Shown: positions 17,401-25,440 of the stretch, piece by piece | How the letters are laid out: each line of letters begins with the position of its first letter | Numbering within the stretch: position 1 is the stretch's first letter | Assembly: GCA_007748055.1 (NCBI GenBank) | Contig: CP036279.1 | Location: 4,092,001-4,156,000, forward strand | Direction: 5' to 3' | Source: Kolteria novifilia | Lineage (GTDB): Bacteria > Planctomycetota > Planctomycetia > Kolteriales > Kolteriaceae | Length of the DNA: 64,000 nt | Notes under the pieces: generated by a model | Database searches by the model: none | What the model saw: only the letters and a program-made list of their open reading frames with translations | Told to the model about the DNA's origin: nothing | Program-made: the position numbers and the translations under genes

Positions 17401-18386
17401 GAGCCGTCGGCGCTCTTCTGTCGTTTCCACTGCGCGGGAATACTCGCCCGCAAGTCTCTGATGCGCAAGTCCTGGTCGGCGAGAAGGGTGACTTGCTCCA
17501 CGGGTTGATAGAGCGACTCGAACAGGATCTCCATCGAGACGCGCGTGCCGGTCGGATTGATCGTATAGACCGCGTCACTGGTCCACGTCAGCGCCGACGA
17601 CACGACTCGCTCCCCCTTCTTCCGGGGGGGGAGGAGTTCGATGCGGATCCAGGACTCGCCGCCACAGTAGAGCCTCCAGTCGCCATCGACCCGGTCGACC
17701 ATCATCCGTTCGTCGTTGGCTCGCAACCGCCACCCCTTGGGCAAACGGAGCGTCAAACTCGACATGGCGCAGGAGGGGATTCGTAGGTCGAAGAGCCACG
17801 AGTCGTCGCGGCGTAGACGCGGCCCCACCTCCCACGCGATCTTGATGGGTTCCTTCAGCGGAGCGTTCGAACGAATCAGGAGTTCGCCGTCGGTCTTCAT
17901 TCCCCACGTCAAACTCTCCCCCCGCGCGGAGATCGATCGGACGAGAAGATTCCAAGGGCCGAAGATGAACTGCTCCGCCTTGGTTCGAGGAACGGTCCAC
18001 ATTCCCTCGCCGACTAGGCGCCCGGTCTTGGGGTCGAAGCTCGCGCGCAGATCCGCGCTCACCGGGACCGCGGAGTCGGACTTGGCGAGGCGCTCTAGGA
18101 AGGTCTTGACGAGTCGGTCGAACTCCTGCTTGGTCAAGGTTCGCGTCACTTGATCGTCGGGCAGGAAGTCTCCCAACTGATTGATGGGAAGGTAGATCCA
18201 CTGGAGTGGAAGCCGCGCGGCCTCCTCAGTCTCTTGCTCTTGCGCGCCGGCCGAACTCACGAGCAGGACAAGTGCCGCCGCGACCAGCGCTACCAAGCGT
18301 GACCCTAGCCACGGTGACGACCCATCGAGTCGATTCGACGGCTTGGCCCTTCTCACCCCGCACCGACTCGCTGCGGCTCGGACCAA
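11406..18386 (-). CDS. Giant exported membrane-anchored protein of unknown function (two-module fusion)
   Basis: I do not recognise a characterised family. The 2326-residue product starts with a signal peptide (hydrophobic core LVALVAAALVLLVSSAGAQ, about residues 30-49) and a long, beta-strand-like, charged extracytoplasmic region. Near residues 1099-1165 come several membrane spans, then a segment that itself looks like a signal peptide (LVVGMVLVCFAIPRSPARA, about 1172-1192). A second long beta-rich region follows, then a helical charged stretch (about 2075-2170) and terminal spans (about 2232-2295). This reads as two exported membrane proteins joined in frame. The start is TTG at 18386; GTG at 18356 is possible. 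It lies 28 bp downstream of the 1115-residue gene and overlaps pyrK by 4 bp. The location is presumably periplasmic or cell-surface. Confidence 0.85.
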   Translation of the reverse strand: MVRAAASRCGVRRAKPSNRLDGSSPWLGSRLVALVAAALVLLVSSAGAQEQETEEAARLPLQWIYLPINQLGDFLPDDQVTRTLTKQEFDRLVKTFLERLAKSDSAVPVSADLRASFDPKTGRLVGEGMWTVPRTKAEQFIFGPWNLLVRSISARGESLTWGMKTDGELLIRSNAPLKEPIKIAWEVGPRLRRDDSWLFDLRIPSCAMSSLTLRLPKGWRLRANDERMMVDRVDGDWRLYCGGESWIRIELLPPRKKGERVVSSALTWTSDAVYTINPTGTRVSMEILFESLYQPVEQVTLLADQDLRIRDLRASIPAQWKRQKSADGSVRWVASFRRPPFGAFRVALDADLPTVTHARWSTPVVGVANALPRGSRLTYRVAPSLRMATVRTGTFRQQFARLNQDNYYVLSLLGPGGVMPIASAVELSDSDVVDGSRLAELLSNPNAKGNSRALDRIRSLLPASLRARLSKESKEPSLGAALLAAINQMIRRRDLDDGKAFVNLRSESGVASTQEAPSAGMVAWHGRQLLDAAFSGIIRPFHSSVPVLELVPTSADVDAQVRSLLEVGDQQETLTAEVTWRCLSGVLHQPSVSIPNGWEVTRITSETPQDLLSHRMETTPEGSVVTLVLTRGIPAGGSIRAWIEMAPVVPTPVSSEHEREIALPVARPQYVNPAHGNLYTIWFSPNLRFTTEGLPPDESSMVESASAKPLPEGSVYTFRYFTQLGEGRVRVERATTRLVATLTETVTYRSDAYDFVLEIDVESDGEDLRVVTLESNEALPEDVRWEVDGEPVAVEPRAPPRQSDPHVYVLTLTPSPRGRVAITARWEKSDSQASVPLIAVRDAGSFTGRVDVASALNRPIDVVAKGVSAKGQRKNTTSSHSMRGAQPFWSTTYSRLPVDARVELRPPGDPPAVDPTTPAGTVEMDCRSLLASDRAYHRVNLRLDVVRLGDLTLRLGREVTLWDIRLDGHSLVPDTSDEERLVVADLSPGVYQLELFVGGPLASRWGVWMPTLPLSVEGWTTTTARWEVATEEIARVWESRGLAAYTEAPLDSVSLLGWRSHDTDLALPTAQKVHRFALLDPESVSAVRLALLPESLTKRLGRLAALVCGLVVLFVARLWSSSVCRVGLGMALTGTLVLSLLGSELGELAASLGWASSLAFAALIMLKHPVAKRWLVVGMVLVCFAIPRSPARAAEPGTASTSEPPGKVLVPFDPTDLQKDLDQVVVSEKLLRRLGEEGKNPKGSIVITKASYEGTREMTDRIKWTARLEVTSYGEDDQDSVAISLPFQEVQPLSVEVSPESPPAPMGLNAGLDVSVASQGRSTIVIRFLTPVGRSGITRSVDFDIPPAPANELKLTIDGEAIELLPETLPTDLRVKPANKAATIVGRFGPDRRIRLRWRSVDPDSAGPAKVDATALVLQDVAAHTRDLVAYYEYLVTEGSVDHLSISLPDDVVIRRVDADGLRDWRVVTDPDKTTQPGKLSSPGTRHLMIDLDAPTSGIIHVRLHGLVAALRSTVVDLSVPSPEGVNDFDGMLAVRVPPGWSVGDAQWNGTRRALVREFEEAWLLQESLARERSDNQSELGLGIDKAVSFQGVPGRGILRIRTPRASWSVEQTVTLEPEPRLGIMRVGALLRLKVTSGKMFQAKMRLPKGFTVSRVVGKGLHHWSVKDRVLTVRSEDGLDSSEDGSSADWDLRVEGRRRLVASGEDGERRFSSLVSDFDWIGADQVSSTWRLAPPSGWVMTVATPVDAVIEEGPDDLPMVKSDGPNPSFTVMLVATPPRLTVENTTVVALTDESLSIRGSINLDILQGALREIGFSVPESIARLIRWDASSLKLVKSPRSGDGGIALFRASPPIQSPVTLHWQATVEFQPPFRFKIPRVTPVGRLAEKDRLIIANDSALRLSLEETEGLTPVPSTDRKFLADAQLSDKAELLSYRASDDDWKLELSLAPPDQALSYRAWQTDVDLVDDPLGRARGGSRWQLLGQSHGHVDIELDKPLQAERLLLDGQSIPYERTEKGIRFPVFPDSRWREVVLTWTMPSLTDRARLPWLVGAQEHDVLVRIDRRSATPEKSSDMSLARLSWLSKKAERGLEQARDRLDAVSANPTSENWRAFEREMMLSARAEVELRETLTDWDTDHSGAADGKLPVAFRDTRKTMRSLQRRFSQLQREAETLPGYRTVAPRAGANALLRGAPELDSRSNDTLLELPGPLAEIPIASSRSVLTSVGRADKRMLHAGTALVGLLLVLASGLKWRVRLYWPALTAGLGVAWLVVGRVELVGVLLLALSLIAAWLTVRGWFRPAIIGEDLCDSTIAQLSRSRFMEIAAE

Positions 18387-18414
18387 CGATCGAGTTGTTT
18401 TCCGGAGCCTTGGA

Positions 18415-21400
18415 CTAGCGTGGATTGGAGAAGCTCCCCGTTGAAGATTGGGTGGCCGACATCGGAGTGGAATCCGGGGGAAGAACCCAGGACTCGGGGC
18501 CCTGCCCCGTCTCGTTCAGCGGCGATCCGAGAAAGCGTTGCCGGCGACGCGAGAACAACGGCCGCCCCACCACGACCAGGAGCCCAAGTAACACTCCCCA
18601 CTGCGCCCCGACCCATACGCATGCCGCCATGCGAGGCGTCGCGGCCCAGAAGCCAACCCCGGCGATGACGAGGACCAGTGCCGCGAAACACTGGGCCGAA
18701 CGAGAAAGTCGCGAAATCATCAATCCCACCAGGAGCGCCGTCCCGGAACAGACCAATACCCAGAAGGGCCGCAACACCGCGATGACTTGCAACTGATCGG
18801 CACCGGACCAAGTCTGGTAGATCGTGGTGAGCCCCCCTTCCGGCGCGTCGGTCTCGGACCAGACCAGTAGAGGAGCCGCCTCCTGCAACCAACGAGTGTT
18901 GGAGGTCCTTTCTCGATCTTGACCCGCCGACGACCACGCGATGTCTCCCGCCACCGCGCTCGAGGACGAGACATCCTGCCCCCACGGGGTCAGAAGAAAC
19001 CGATCGGGCGCCGTCGTCACCGACCAACGCACTTCCTCGACGACGCTTCGCCCCAACAGTCGCGGGGCCCGCAACGTGATTGGACTCCAGGTCCCCAGCG
19101 TGTTCTCGAGCGTCGAGAGGTACGTTAGCTCCAGTGCGTGCGGAGCCCCATCGAGCGGCAACGCGACCCGACCCTCGTCGAGGCTCGAGAAGGTCGCTTC
19201 CACCAGTTCGCCGTCCAACTCGGCGGAGACAAACTCGTAGCCATCGGGCAACCGAAAGCGAACGTACGGGAGTCGGTGAATCGTGATGGCGAAGCGAGCG
19301 GTCCCTCCGCGACGACCATCGTTGACGAGGAACTCCTCGATCGACGCCCGCGGGACGATGACCGACGCCAGCGCAGCCGTCCGGTCAAGGCGAACGAGGA
19401 GTTCGGAAGTCGGTTCAGTCGCGACGAACTCCTCCCTGATCACGCCGCCACTTGAGATGTCCGGCGCCTCGGGCGAGGCACCGCGCCACGCTCCCAACGG
19501 CGTGACTTTCCAAGTCGGCTCGATCTCCATCGTCGCCCGTTCCGTCGACACCGCGACCTCCTGGAGCACGGGAAGCTTGATCGCCGTCCCCTTCTCGGTG
19601 GTCTTGGGAGTGATCTCATAGTCGATCTGAAACGGTGCTCGCTCGACGGGACCGGAGAAATGAATCATGTGTTCGTTCGCCGTCGCCGTCTCGTTCGTGC
19701 GAGCGACGCCGGAAATCGCCACCCCTCTCGCCCCACCGGGCACCACCACCTTCAGCGACGAAATCGGTTCGTGCCGCGAGCGGAGATCGAAGACCGCTTT
19801 GACGCGAAACGACCTGCCCACCTGCTGAACGTTGGCGTTCAGTCGAGCGGAGAGTTCCCTGGGCAGCCGAGCGTACTTCAGGGCGACGCTGGCTGGTCCC
19901 GTTTGTGGCCGGAAGACCCATACTTGTTCACCATCGGGTTCCAGCAAGGGCTCTTTCGTCTCGGGATCGACGTTGACGAACTTTTTGTCGTCGAAGGTGA
20001 CGTTGACATTGGAAGCCGCCTTGACCGTCAACGTTCCCGTCGACGTCTCGAACGGAAGTCCCGAGGGGATCGGCAACGCGACCGGCTTCCCGGGAGAGGC
20101 GGGAATCTCACTCTCCAACGTGAACTCGACGATCCCTTCCACCGGCTCTCCGAAGAGCAGCGTCACCTCCGCGTCCCCCTTCTTGGGGTTGAGCTGCACG
20201 TACTCAACTTCGACCCGGCTCTCGGGAGTGATCTTCGGATCGGCCATCGCCTCGGGCACACGTACCGTCATTCGCTTGGCGGGCGCCCGTCGAATCGCCA
20301 CGCGGAAGTAACTCTTCAAAACCGCTCGACTCATCGTTAGAGAGAGGACCGAGGCGACCGAGGCCCGGATCGTCGGCATCGCCTTCTCGACCTTGAGCTG
20401 CACCGACGCCGGTTGAGTGTCGAAACGAAACGCGTGACGCGGTTGCTTGACTTGCAGCGCCGGTTCGAGCTGGCTGATGGGAATCTTGCGAACGCCGCGG
20501 AGGGAACCGACGGTCGCCCGCAACTCTTGGCTGGTGTGGACGAGGATCGTGCCATTCTCGCTGCCGGCATTCTCGAGATGAAACGCTCCGAGTTCCAGCG
20601 GCTTGTCATCGTCGTAGCGCCACCGCTCGAGCACCGCCGACAGCTTGGCGGCGCCGGTCACCTCATTGGGCAGTCGGATCCGGAACCGGCCCGAATCGTC
20701 GTCAGTGACCATCTCGGTTTCGACCTCGACGGGTGTCCCGTCGACGGACACCGACACCTGACGAATCCGTTCCCCCGGCGGGACCACGAAGGTCCATTCC
20801 TTCGTCGGCGTGCGGGCGTCGATCGTCAACCGGGCGTCGGTTTCCACCTCACTATCGTCGATGTGGTAGGTGATGACCCCGTCCACGGTCGAGGCGCTGA
20901 ACTCGTCGGCGATGCGATCGCCCGACACGCGCCAAGCGATGTCGAGCGGATCGTTGGCTCGCAGGAGCGGTTCGAGCCGTCGCTGGTTGTCGGTCAGTTC
21001 GAGCACCCCCTTGCGAGCGTCGTCCCGCGCGTAGGCGACAGGCGTCGGACTGGTCAGCTCAACCTTCTTAATCGTCGCGTCGGGAATGGAGAGCATCAAT
21101 CGTCGCTCGGTCGGTAGCCGATCGATGGGAACGAGCAAATCGAGCGTGAATGTCGACTGCCCTGGTTCGCTGATCGTGACCTCGAAGGGGCCGCCGGGCG
21201 TCTTGGTGAGCCAAGGAATGCGTCCCTTCTGATCGGTCGCCCGAACGCAGTCCGCCTCGCGCAAGTCGAGATCGACGGTGACATCGCCCTTCGAGCGAGG
21301 ATCGACTTGAACGGTGATCACGGCCTTGAGAACCGCTCGGCGTTCCTCGAGTTTCCCGGTCAGTTCGAAGCTGGTGATCTTGGCGACGTCGCGATTGCCG

Positions 21401-21762
21401 CCCTTGAGTCGCTCGAGTTCCTGTTCTCGACTCTCGTAGATCGCCTGGGGCACGGTGACGAGCGAAGGGTCCTTGACCTTGGAAAAGTCACTGTAGTGAA
21501 TGAAGACAACGTTTTTGAACCTCCGAAAAAGGTCCAGAAGTTCCTCGCGGCCTTCTTCGGACTCGGTGGAGTCGGTCGCCGGCTCCTTGGAGTCCGACTT
21601 CTCCGAAGAAGGGGCTCGCGGCGGCCCCAACTTCGGGCGATCGCCTTCCTTCGCGCGCGAAGACTGCGCCTCGACGCCAGCCGCGCAGATCGCCAAGAAC
21701 AAGGCCGAAAGCACGAGCACGACGGCCCTTCGGAGTCGATTCTCAGGAACGAAGCTACGCAT
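18415..21762 (-). CDS. Large exported membrane-anchored protein of unknown function
   Basis: No characterised family is recognised. The 1115-residue product has an N-terminal signal peptide (VVLVLSALFLAICAAGVEAQ, about residues 13-32) followed by a charged linker rich in Ser, Glu and Lys. A long beta-rich region with repeated strand pairs runs to about residue 980. Several membrane spans lie at about 991-1070, before a short Ser/Thr/Pro-rich tail. This is the same order (signal, beta-rich body, C-terminal spans) as each half of the neighbouring 2326-residue protein, so the two genes probably encode three related modules. It is 65 bp downstream of the inositol monophosphatase gene and 28 bp upstream of the giant gene. 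An envelope structural or adhesive role is a guess only. Confidence 0.85.
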   Translation of the reverse strand: MRSFVPENRLRRAVVLVLSALFLAICAAGVEAQSSRAKEGDRPKLGPPRAPSSEKSDSKEPATDSTESEEGREELLDLFRRFKNVVFIHYSDFSKVKDPSLVTVPQAIYESREQELERLKGGNRDVAKITSFELTGKLEERRAVLKAVITVQVDPRSKGDVTVDLDLREADCVRATDQKGRIPWLTKTPGGPFEVTISEPGQSTFTLDLLVPIDRLPTERRLMLSIPDATIKKVELTSPTPVAYARDDARKGVLELTDNQRRLEPLLRANDPLDIAWRVSGDRIADEFSASTVDGVITYHIDDSEVETDARLTIDARTPTKEWTFVVPPGERIRQVSVSVDGTPVEVETEMVTDDDSGRFRIRLPNEVTGAAKLSAVLERWRYDDDKPLELGAFHLENAGSENGTILVHTSQELRATVGSLRGVRKIPISQLEPALQVKQPRHAFRFDTQPASVQLKVEKAMPTIRASVASVLSLTMSRAVLKSYFRVAIRRAPAKRMTVRVPEAMADPKITPESRVEVEYVQLNPKKGDAEVTLLFGEPVEGIVEFTLESEIPASPGKPVALPIPSGLPFETSTGTLTVKAASNVNVTFDDKKFVNVDPETKEPLLEPDGEQVWVFRPQTGPASVALKYARLPRELSARLNANVQQVGRSFRVKAVFDLRSRHEPISSLKVVVPGGARGVAISGVARTNETATANEHMIHFSGPVERAPFQIDYEITPKTTEKGTAIKLPVLQEVAVSTERATMEIEPTWKVTPLGAWRGASPEAPDISSGGVIREEFVATEPTSELLVRLDRTAALASVIVPRASIEEFLVNDGRRGGTARFAITIHRLPYVRFRLPDGYEFVSAELDGELVEATFSSLDEGRVALPLDGAPHALELTYLSTLENTLGTWSPITLRAPRLLGRSVVEEVRWSVTTAPDRFLLTPWGQDVSSSSAVAGDIAWSSAGQDRERTSNTRWLQEAAPLLVWSETDAPEGGLTTIYQTWSGADQLQVIAVLRPFWVLVCSGTALLVGLMISRLSRSAQCFAALVLVIAGVGFWAATPRMAACVWVGAQWGVLLGLLVVVGRPLFSRRRQRFLGSPLNETGQGPESWVLPPDSTPMSATQSSTGSFSNPR

Positions 21763-21827
21763 GACGTCCTTGCTTCAGCAGATCCCTTGCCAGTACGCAT
21801 CCGTCCGTATTGTACCGAGCGCCTCGA

Positions 21828-22622
21828 TCAAGACGCAATCGCGCTTGCCAAGGGGGCGTGGGTGAGGCCGTTGCTGGCCAAGAGCAGTGGTGAATCGACA
21901 TCGTACGTGGCCCCATCACTCTTGGTCACGAGACCGCCCGCCTCGCGAACGAGCACGACCCCCGCGGCCGCGTCCCAAGCCTTGAGGTTCTCCGCCCAAA
22001 AGGCGTCGAGTTTTCCCGCGGCGACATACGCAAGCGCCATCGCGGCGGACCCAAGACGCCGCATCGACCGAATCCGGGGAACCGCCCGGCCAAAGCGAGT
22101 CATGAAATCGGGTTTCGACGACGTGTCGGTCGGGAATCCGAACGCGACCAGCGCTTCGGAGAGATTCTGCGTCGCGCTGACGTGAAGCGGCATGCCGTTG
22201 CAAACCGCCCCCTGCCCCTTCGCGGCCGAGTAGCACTCGCGCCGGGAAGGGTCGTAGATGACGCCGGCCACCAGTTCTCCCTCCGCTTCAAATCCGATCG
22301 AGACGCAAAAGAAGGGAAAGCCGTGAACGAAGTTGGTCGTCCCGTCGATCGGATCGACAATCCAGCGCCGGTTTCCCGAGGGCCGTTCTTCCAAGCCGTT
22401 CTCCTCCGCTTGGAAGGCATCCTGGGGAAAACGTCGACCGATCGTTTCTTGAATGATCTCCTGGGCATCGCGATCGGCTTGCGTGACGAGGTCGTTGATT
22501 CCCTTGTGCTCGGTGACAATGCGGCCCGCCGACTCGAAGACTCGGTCGCCCGCCCGCTTGGCCGCTTGAATCGCGACATCCCGTTCCGTTTGCCAGTTCA
22601 ACATCGCCCGTCCCGTTGCCAT
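21828..22622 (-). CDS. suhB: Inositol monophosphatase family protein
   Basis: This family hydrolyses inositol monophosphates or related sugar phosphates with Mg2+. The product has the metal-binding motifs EENG and DPIDGTTNFVHGFPFF, and the second motif AWDAAAGVVLVREAGG, in the right order and spacing. The 264 residues are typical. The ATG at 22622 is chosen, with GAGG just upstream; the frame is open to 22649. It is the first gene of an apparent minus-strand operon with the two giant exported proteins and pyrK, which gives no hint of substrate. 3'-phosphoadenosine phosphatase or histidinol phosphatase activity cannot be excluded from sequence. Confidence 0.9.
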   Translation of the reverse strand: MATGRAMLNWQTERDVAIQAAKRAGDRVFESAGRIVTEHKGINDLVTQADRDAQEIIQETIGRRFPQDAFQAEENGLEERPSGNRRWIVDPIDGTTNFVHGFPFFCVSIGFEAEGELVAGVIYDPSRRECYSAAKGQGAVCNGMPLHVSATQNLSEALVAFGFPTDTSSKPDFMTRFGRAVPRIRSMRRLGSAAMALAYVAAGKLDAFWAENLKAWDAAAGVVLVREAGGLVTKSDGATYDVDSPLLLASNGLTHAPLASAIAS

Positions 22623-23086
22623 GACCTCATGAAACTCACCGGCCAGCACTCACTCCATCCGAGGATCGCCGGCGCACACGCGTTCGTCGTCCCGATCCGC
22701 CAGAGCGGAACGACTCCTCGGCTCAGCTTATGGCTTCGTGCCGCGGACTTCTTCATGCGATCCATCTTCCCACCGATTGGTTCACGAGTGCGGCGCGTGG
22801 CGGTTGTTGAGGGGGCGAGGTCCCAGCGAACAACGTACGCTGAAAGCGTCGCTCAGCTTCCTACAATGTTGCAGCGGCGGTCCCGAGCCAGCATCGAGCA
22901 AGCCATTCGTGGTGTCCTACCGGTCGCCCGTGACGATGCCGATGCGGTCGCTACCTCTCGGAAACGAGAGCCAACGCGGGAGCGGGAATGAGGAAAAGTG
23001 CGGTCGCGGCAAGCGACCAAGACTCATCGGGTCCATCCGGCCCCTTGATGACGCCAGGACTCGAGCAAGGGAGCGAAAGCGCGAGG
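22623..23086 (+). other. Divergent intergenic region, no gene seen
   Basis: The 464 bp between the divergent suhB-like and mqnD genes should hold both promoters. The frame of mqnD is open through the last ~100 bp but that peptide is low-complexity and unlike the family. No hairpin, repeat or RNA gene was recognised. Confidence 0.5.
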
Positions 23087-23944
23087 ATGACGGATCAGAT
23101 CATTCGTGTGGGGCACAGTCCCGATCCAGACGACGCGTTCATGTTTCATGCGTTGGCCAACGACAAGATACCGACGGGGCCCTACCGGTTCGTTCACCAA
23201 CTCGAGGACATCGAGACCCTCAATCGCCGAGCGCTCGAGGGCGAACTGGAAGTCTCCGCGGTGAGCATCCACGCCTATTCGCGGCTGACGTCGACCTACG
23301 CCCTTCTCCCGACGGGGTCGAGCATGGGCGATCAGTACGGCCCGATGCTGGTGTCGAAGACACCTTTCGCCCGCGAGGAACTCAAGACCAAGAGAGTCGC
23401 CGTTCCCGGAACGATGACGACCGCCTTTCTCGCGCTGAGCCTCTACAACGGTGCCAAGCCCACCTACGAAGTGATCCCGTTCGATCAGATTCTCGAGGCC
23501 GTTCAGCGTGGCGACTATGATGCCGGGCTCATCATCCACGAGGGACAGCTCACCTACCAGAACAACGAGCTCGACTTGGTCGTCGATTTGGGCAAGTGGT
23601 GGTACGAAACGACCGATCTCCCCCTTCCCCTCGGCGGAAACGTCATCCGCAAGGATCTCGGCGACGAGGCGATGAAGGACATCAGTCGGCTATTGCGTCA
23701 GAGCATTCGCTACGGCTTGGAGCATCGCGAGGAGGCCCTCGAGTACGCTCTTGGCTACGCCCGTGACATGGATCGCGATTTGGCCGATAAGTTTGTGGGG
23801 ATGTACGTCAACGACTGGACGCTCGACTACGGCCCCGTTGGCCGCAAGGCGATTCGCACCCTCCTCGAACGTGGCGTCGAGGCCGGCATCGTCAAGGGAC
23901 CGGTCGACGTCGAGTTCGTCGAGGACGGCGAGGCGGCGACCTAG
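23087..23944 (+). CDS. mqnD: Menaquinone biosynthesis protein, MqnD-like (1,4-dihydroxy-6-naphthoate synthase)
   Basis: MqnD releases 1,4-dihydroxy-6-naphthoate in the futalosine route to menaquinone. The 285-residue product has the periplasmic-binding-protein-like fold signatures of the family: VGHSPDPDDAFMFHAL at the N-terminus, EVSAVSIHAYSRL, YGPMLVSK, VAVPGTMTTAFLAL and LIIHEGQLTYQ, the last with the conserved His. The ATG at 23087 puts the N-terminal motif about ten residues in. An upstream ATG at 22988 would add 33 unconserved residues. It is a single gene, followed by a 170-bp gap. The paralogous MqnA shares the fold, but the motifs fit MqnD better. Confidence 0.8.
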   Translation: MTDQIIRVGHSPDPDDAFMFHALANDKIPTGPYRFVHQLEDIETLNRRALEGELEVSAVSIHAYSRLTSTYALLPTGSSMGDQYGPMLVSKTPFAREELKTKRVAVPGTMTTAFLALSLYNGAKPTYEVIPFDQILEAVQRGDYDAGLIIHEGQLTYQNNELDLVVDLGKWWYETTDLPLPLGGNVIRKDLGDEAMKDISRLLRQSIRYGLEHREEALEYALGYARDMDRDLADKFVGMYVNDWTLDYGPVGRKAIRTLLERGVEAGIVKGPVDVEFVEDGEAAT

Positions 23945-24115
23945 CGAGTTGTTCATGCTCTGATCGCGACGGTGCGTGCGTCGACGTCTGCGTCACTGGC
24001 TGGCGAGCAGCCAGCCTCCGAACGAGAAGACGGAGCCTAGACTTCCAAGCGTGCGGTGGCTCGGTTACGATCACGGCAGCGTCCCGACGAGAGGATGCTC
24101 GCAAGTGGGAAGAGT

Positions 24116-25252
24116 ATGGCCGCGACATCGACGCAGACCGACGATCTGATCCCGGTTTGGCTCTTGGGGTCGAGTTTCGGGTTGCGGGGTAGTTCGCTCT
24201 ACACCCTCCGGCTTGCCCGTCATCTCCACGAGTACGGCTTTCACCCGACCATCATCTGCGAGTCCGCGGCATCGCTTCCCTCCAGAGCCCACGATGAGCT
24301 CGACATCCACGAGATTCCGCATCTGACGCGCCCCTATCTTCGGTCGCTTTCGACCTGGGCGATGTTTCGACATCTGAAGGATGACCTCAAGAAGAAACCT
24401 CCCGCGTTGATCCATGCTCAACGCCGCCACATCGACGACGTCGCGGTGGAGCTCGCCGATCGGCTCGACTGCCCCTACGTCGTGACGGTCGACGACATCA
24501 TTCCGGTCCAAGAGTCCCTGCGCATTCAACCCGACCGGTTGCGAGCGATCATCGCCGTCAGTCCGACAATCGAGCGTGATTTGGTGTTGGGAGCCGGCGT
24601 TCCCCAAGAGCTAGTCAAAATGATCCCGACGGGCGTCGAACTGCCTCCCATGCCCCGGCTCCCCACCGCGCGCAGCGAGAATCGAATTCCCATTGTCGGA
24701 ACGGCGTGCGCGCTCGAACCGGTCAAGGGAGTGACCTACTTCCTGATGGCCGCCGAGCTAATTCTCTCGGCCGGCCACGACGTGGAGTTTCTGGTCGCCG
24801 GCAGCGGGCCCGATGAGGAAATCCTCCGGCGTTCGGCCCGCCATCTGGACATCGCCAATCGCGTCACGTTCATCGACCATGTCCCCGACCACGTCGCGTT
24901 GCTCGAGACGGTCGACGTCTTCGTGGTGCCGAGCCTCGAGCAGGGACTGGGGACCGTCATGATCGAGGCCATGGCTCTCGGCAAGCCGGTCGTCGCGACC
25001 CGGGTCGGAGGCATCAAGGACTTCTTCGTCGACAACGTCCACGCCTTGCTCGTTCCGCGGGCCAACCATATCGCCCTGGCGGAAAAGATCCGCTACCTGC
25101 TAGACAACCCGACGCGTTCGCGACAACTCGCCATCGCGGGTCAGGAGTTCGTTCGCCAGCACTTCTCGGCCGATGAAATGACTCGACAGACGGCGTCTCT
25201 GTATCGGGCGGTCCTCGGCGAGCCCTCGCTCCAGACGACGGCCTCTCGGTGA
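24116..25252 (+). CDS. Glycosyltransferase family 4 protein
   Basis: This is a GT-B fold retaining glycosyltransferase acting at the cytoplasmic side on an unknown sugar acceptor. The N-domain opens with WLLGSSFGLRGSSLYTLRLARHL, the acceptor-side glycine loop. The C-domain has IVGTACALEPVKGVTYFLMA, FLVAGSGPDEEIL, and the family EX7E-type motif in PSLEQGLGTVMIEAMALGKP, followed by VVATRVGGIKDF. The start at 24116 is preceded by GGGAAGA (24107-24113); the ATGs at 24095 and 24056 are weaker. The 378 residues are usual for GT4. The neighbours do not reveal the pathway, although a cell-envelope polysaccharide is likely. Confidence 0.88.
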   Translation: MAATSTQTDDLIPVWLLGSSFGLRGSSLYTLRLARHLHEYGFHPTIICESAASLPSRAHDELDIHEIPHLTRPYLRSLSTWAMFRHLKDDLKKKPPALIHAQRRHIDDVAVELADRLDCPYVVTVDDIIPVQESLRIQPDRLRAIIAVSPTIERDLVLGAGVPQELVKMIPTGVELPPMPRLPTARSENRIPIVGTACALEPVKGVTYFLMAAELILSAGHDVEFLVAGSGPDEEILRRSARHLDIANRVTFIDHVPDHVALLETVDVFVVPSLEQGLGTVMIEAMALGKPVVATRVGGIKDFFVDNVHALLVPRANHIALAEKIRYLLDNPTRSRQLAIAGQEFVRQHFSADEMTRQTASLYRAVLGEPSLQTTASR

Positions 25253-25440
25253 TTCGTGTTTCTCAATCGCTCGATTGCGCTGAAACGCGATTGGACGGCG
25301 AGAGCCGAGCGTCGGCTTCCTCTTAAGATTCGACCGCGCCCGGACCGGGGAAACTGATACCATTGATGGTGAGTTTCATGTTCCGGTCCCCATTCGTGAC
25401 TCGGAGGTAACGGGAGGGTCGGAATTGATTCTTAGCGTGG

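Noticed and set aside
22738-23520. 260-codon plus-strand frame across the mqnD start
   Set aside because: Arg/Ser-rich shadow frame; mqnD motifs are in another frame.
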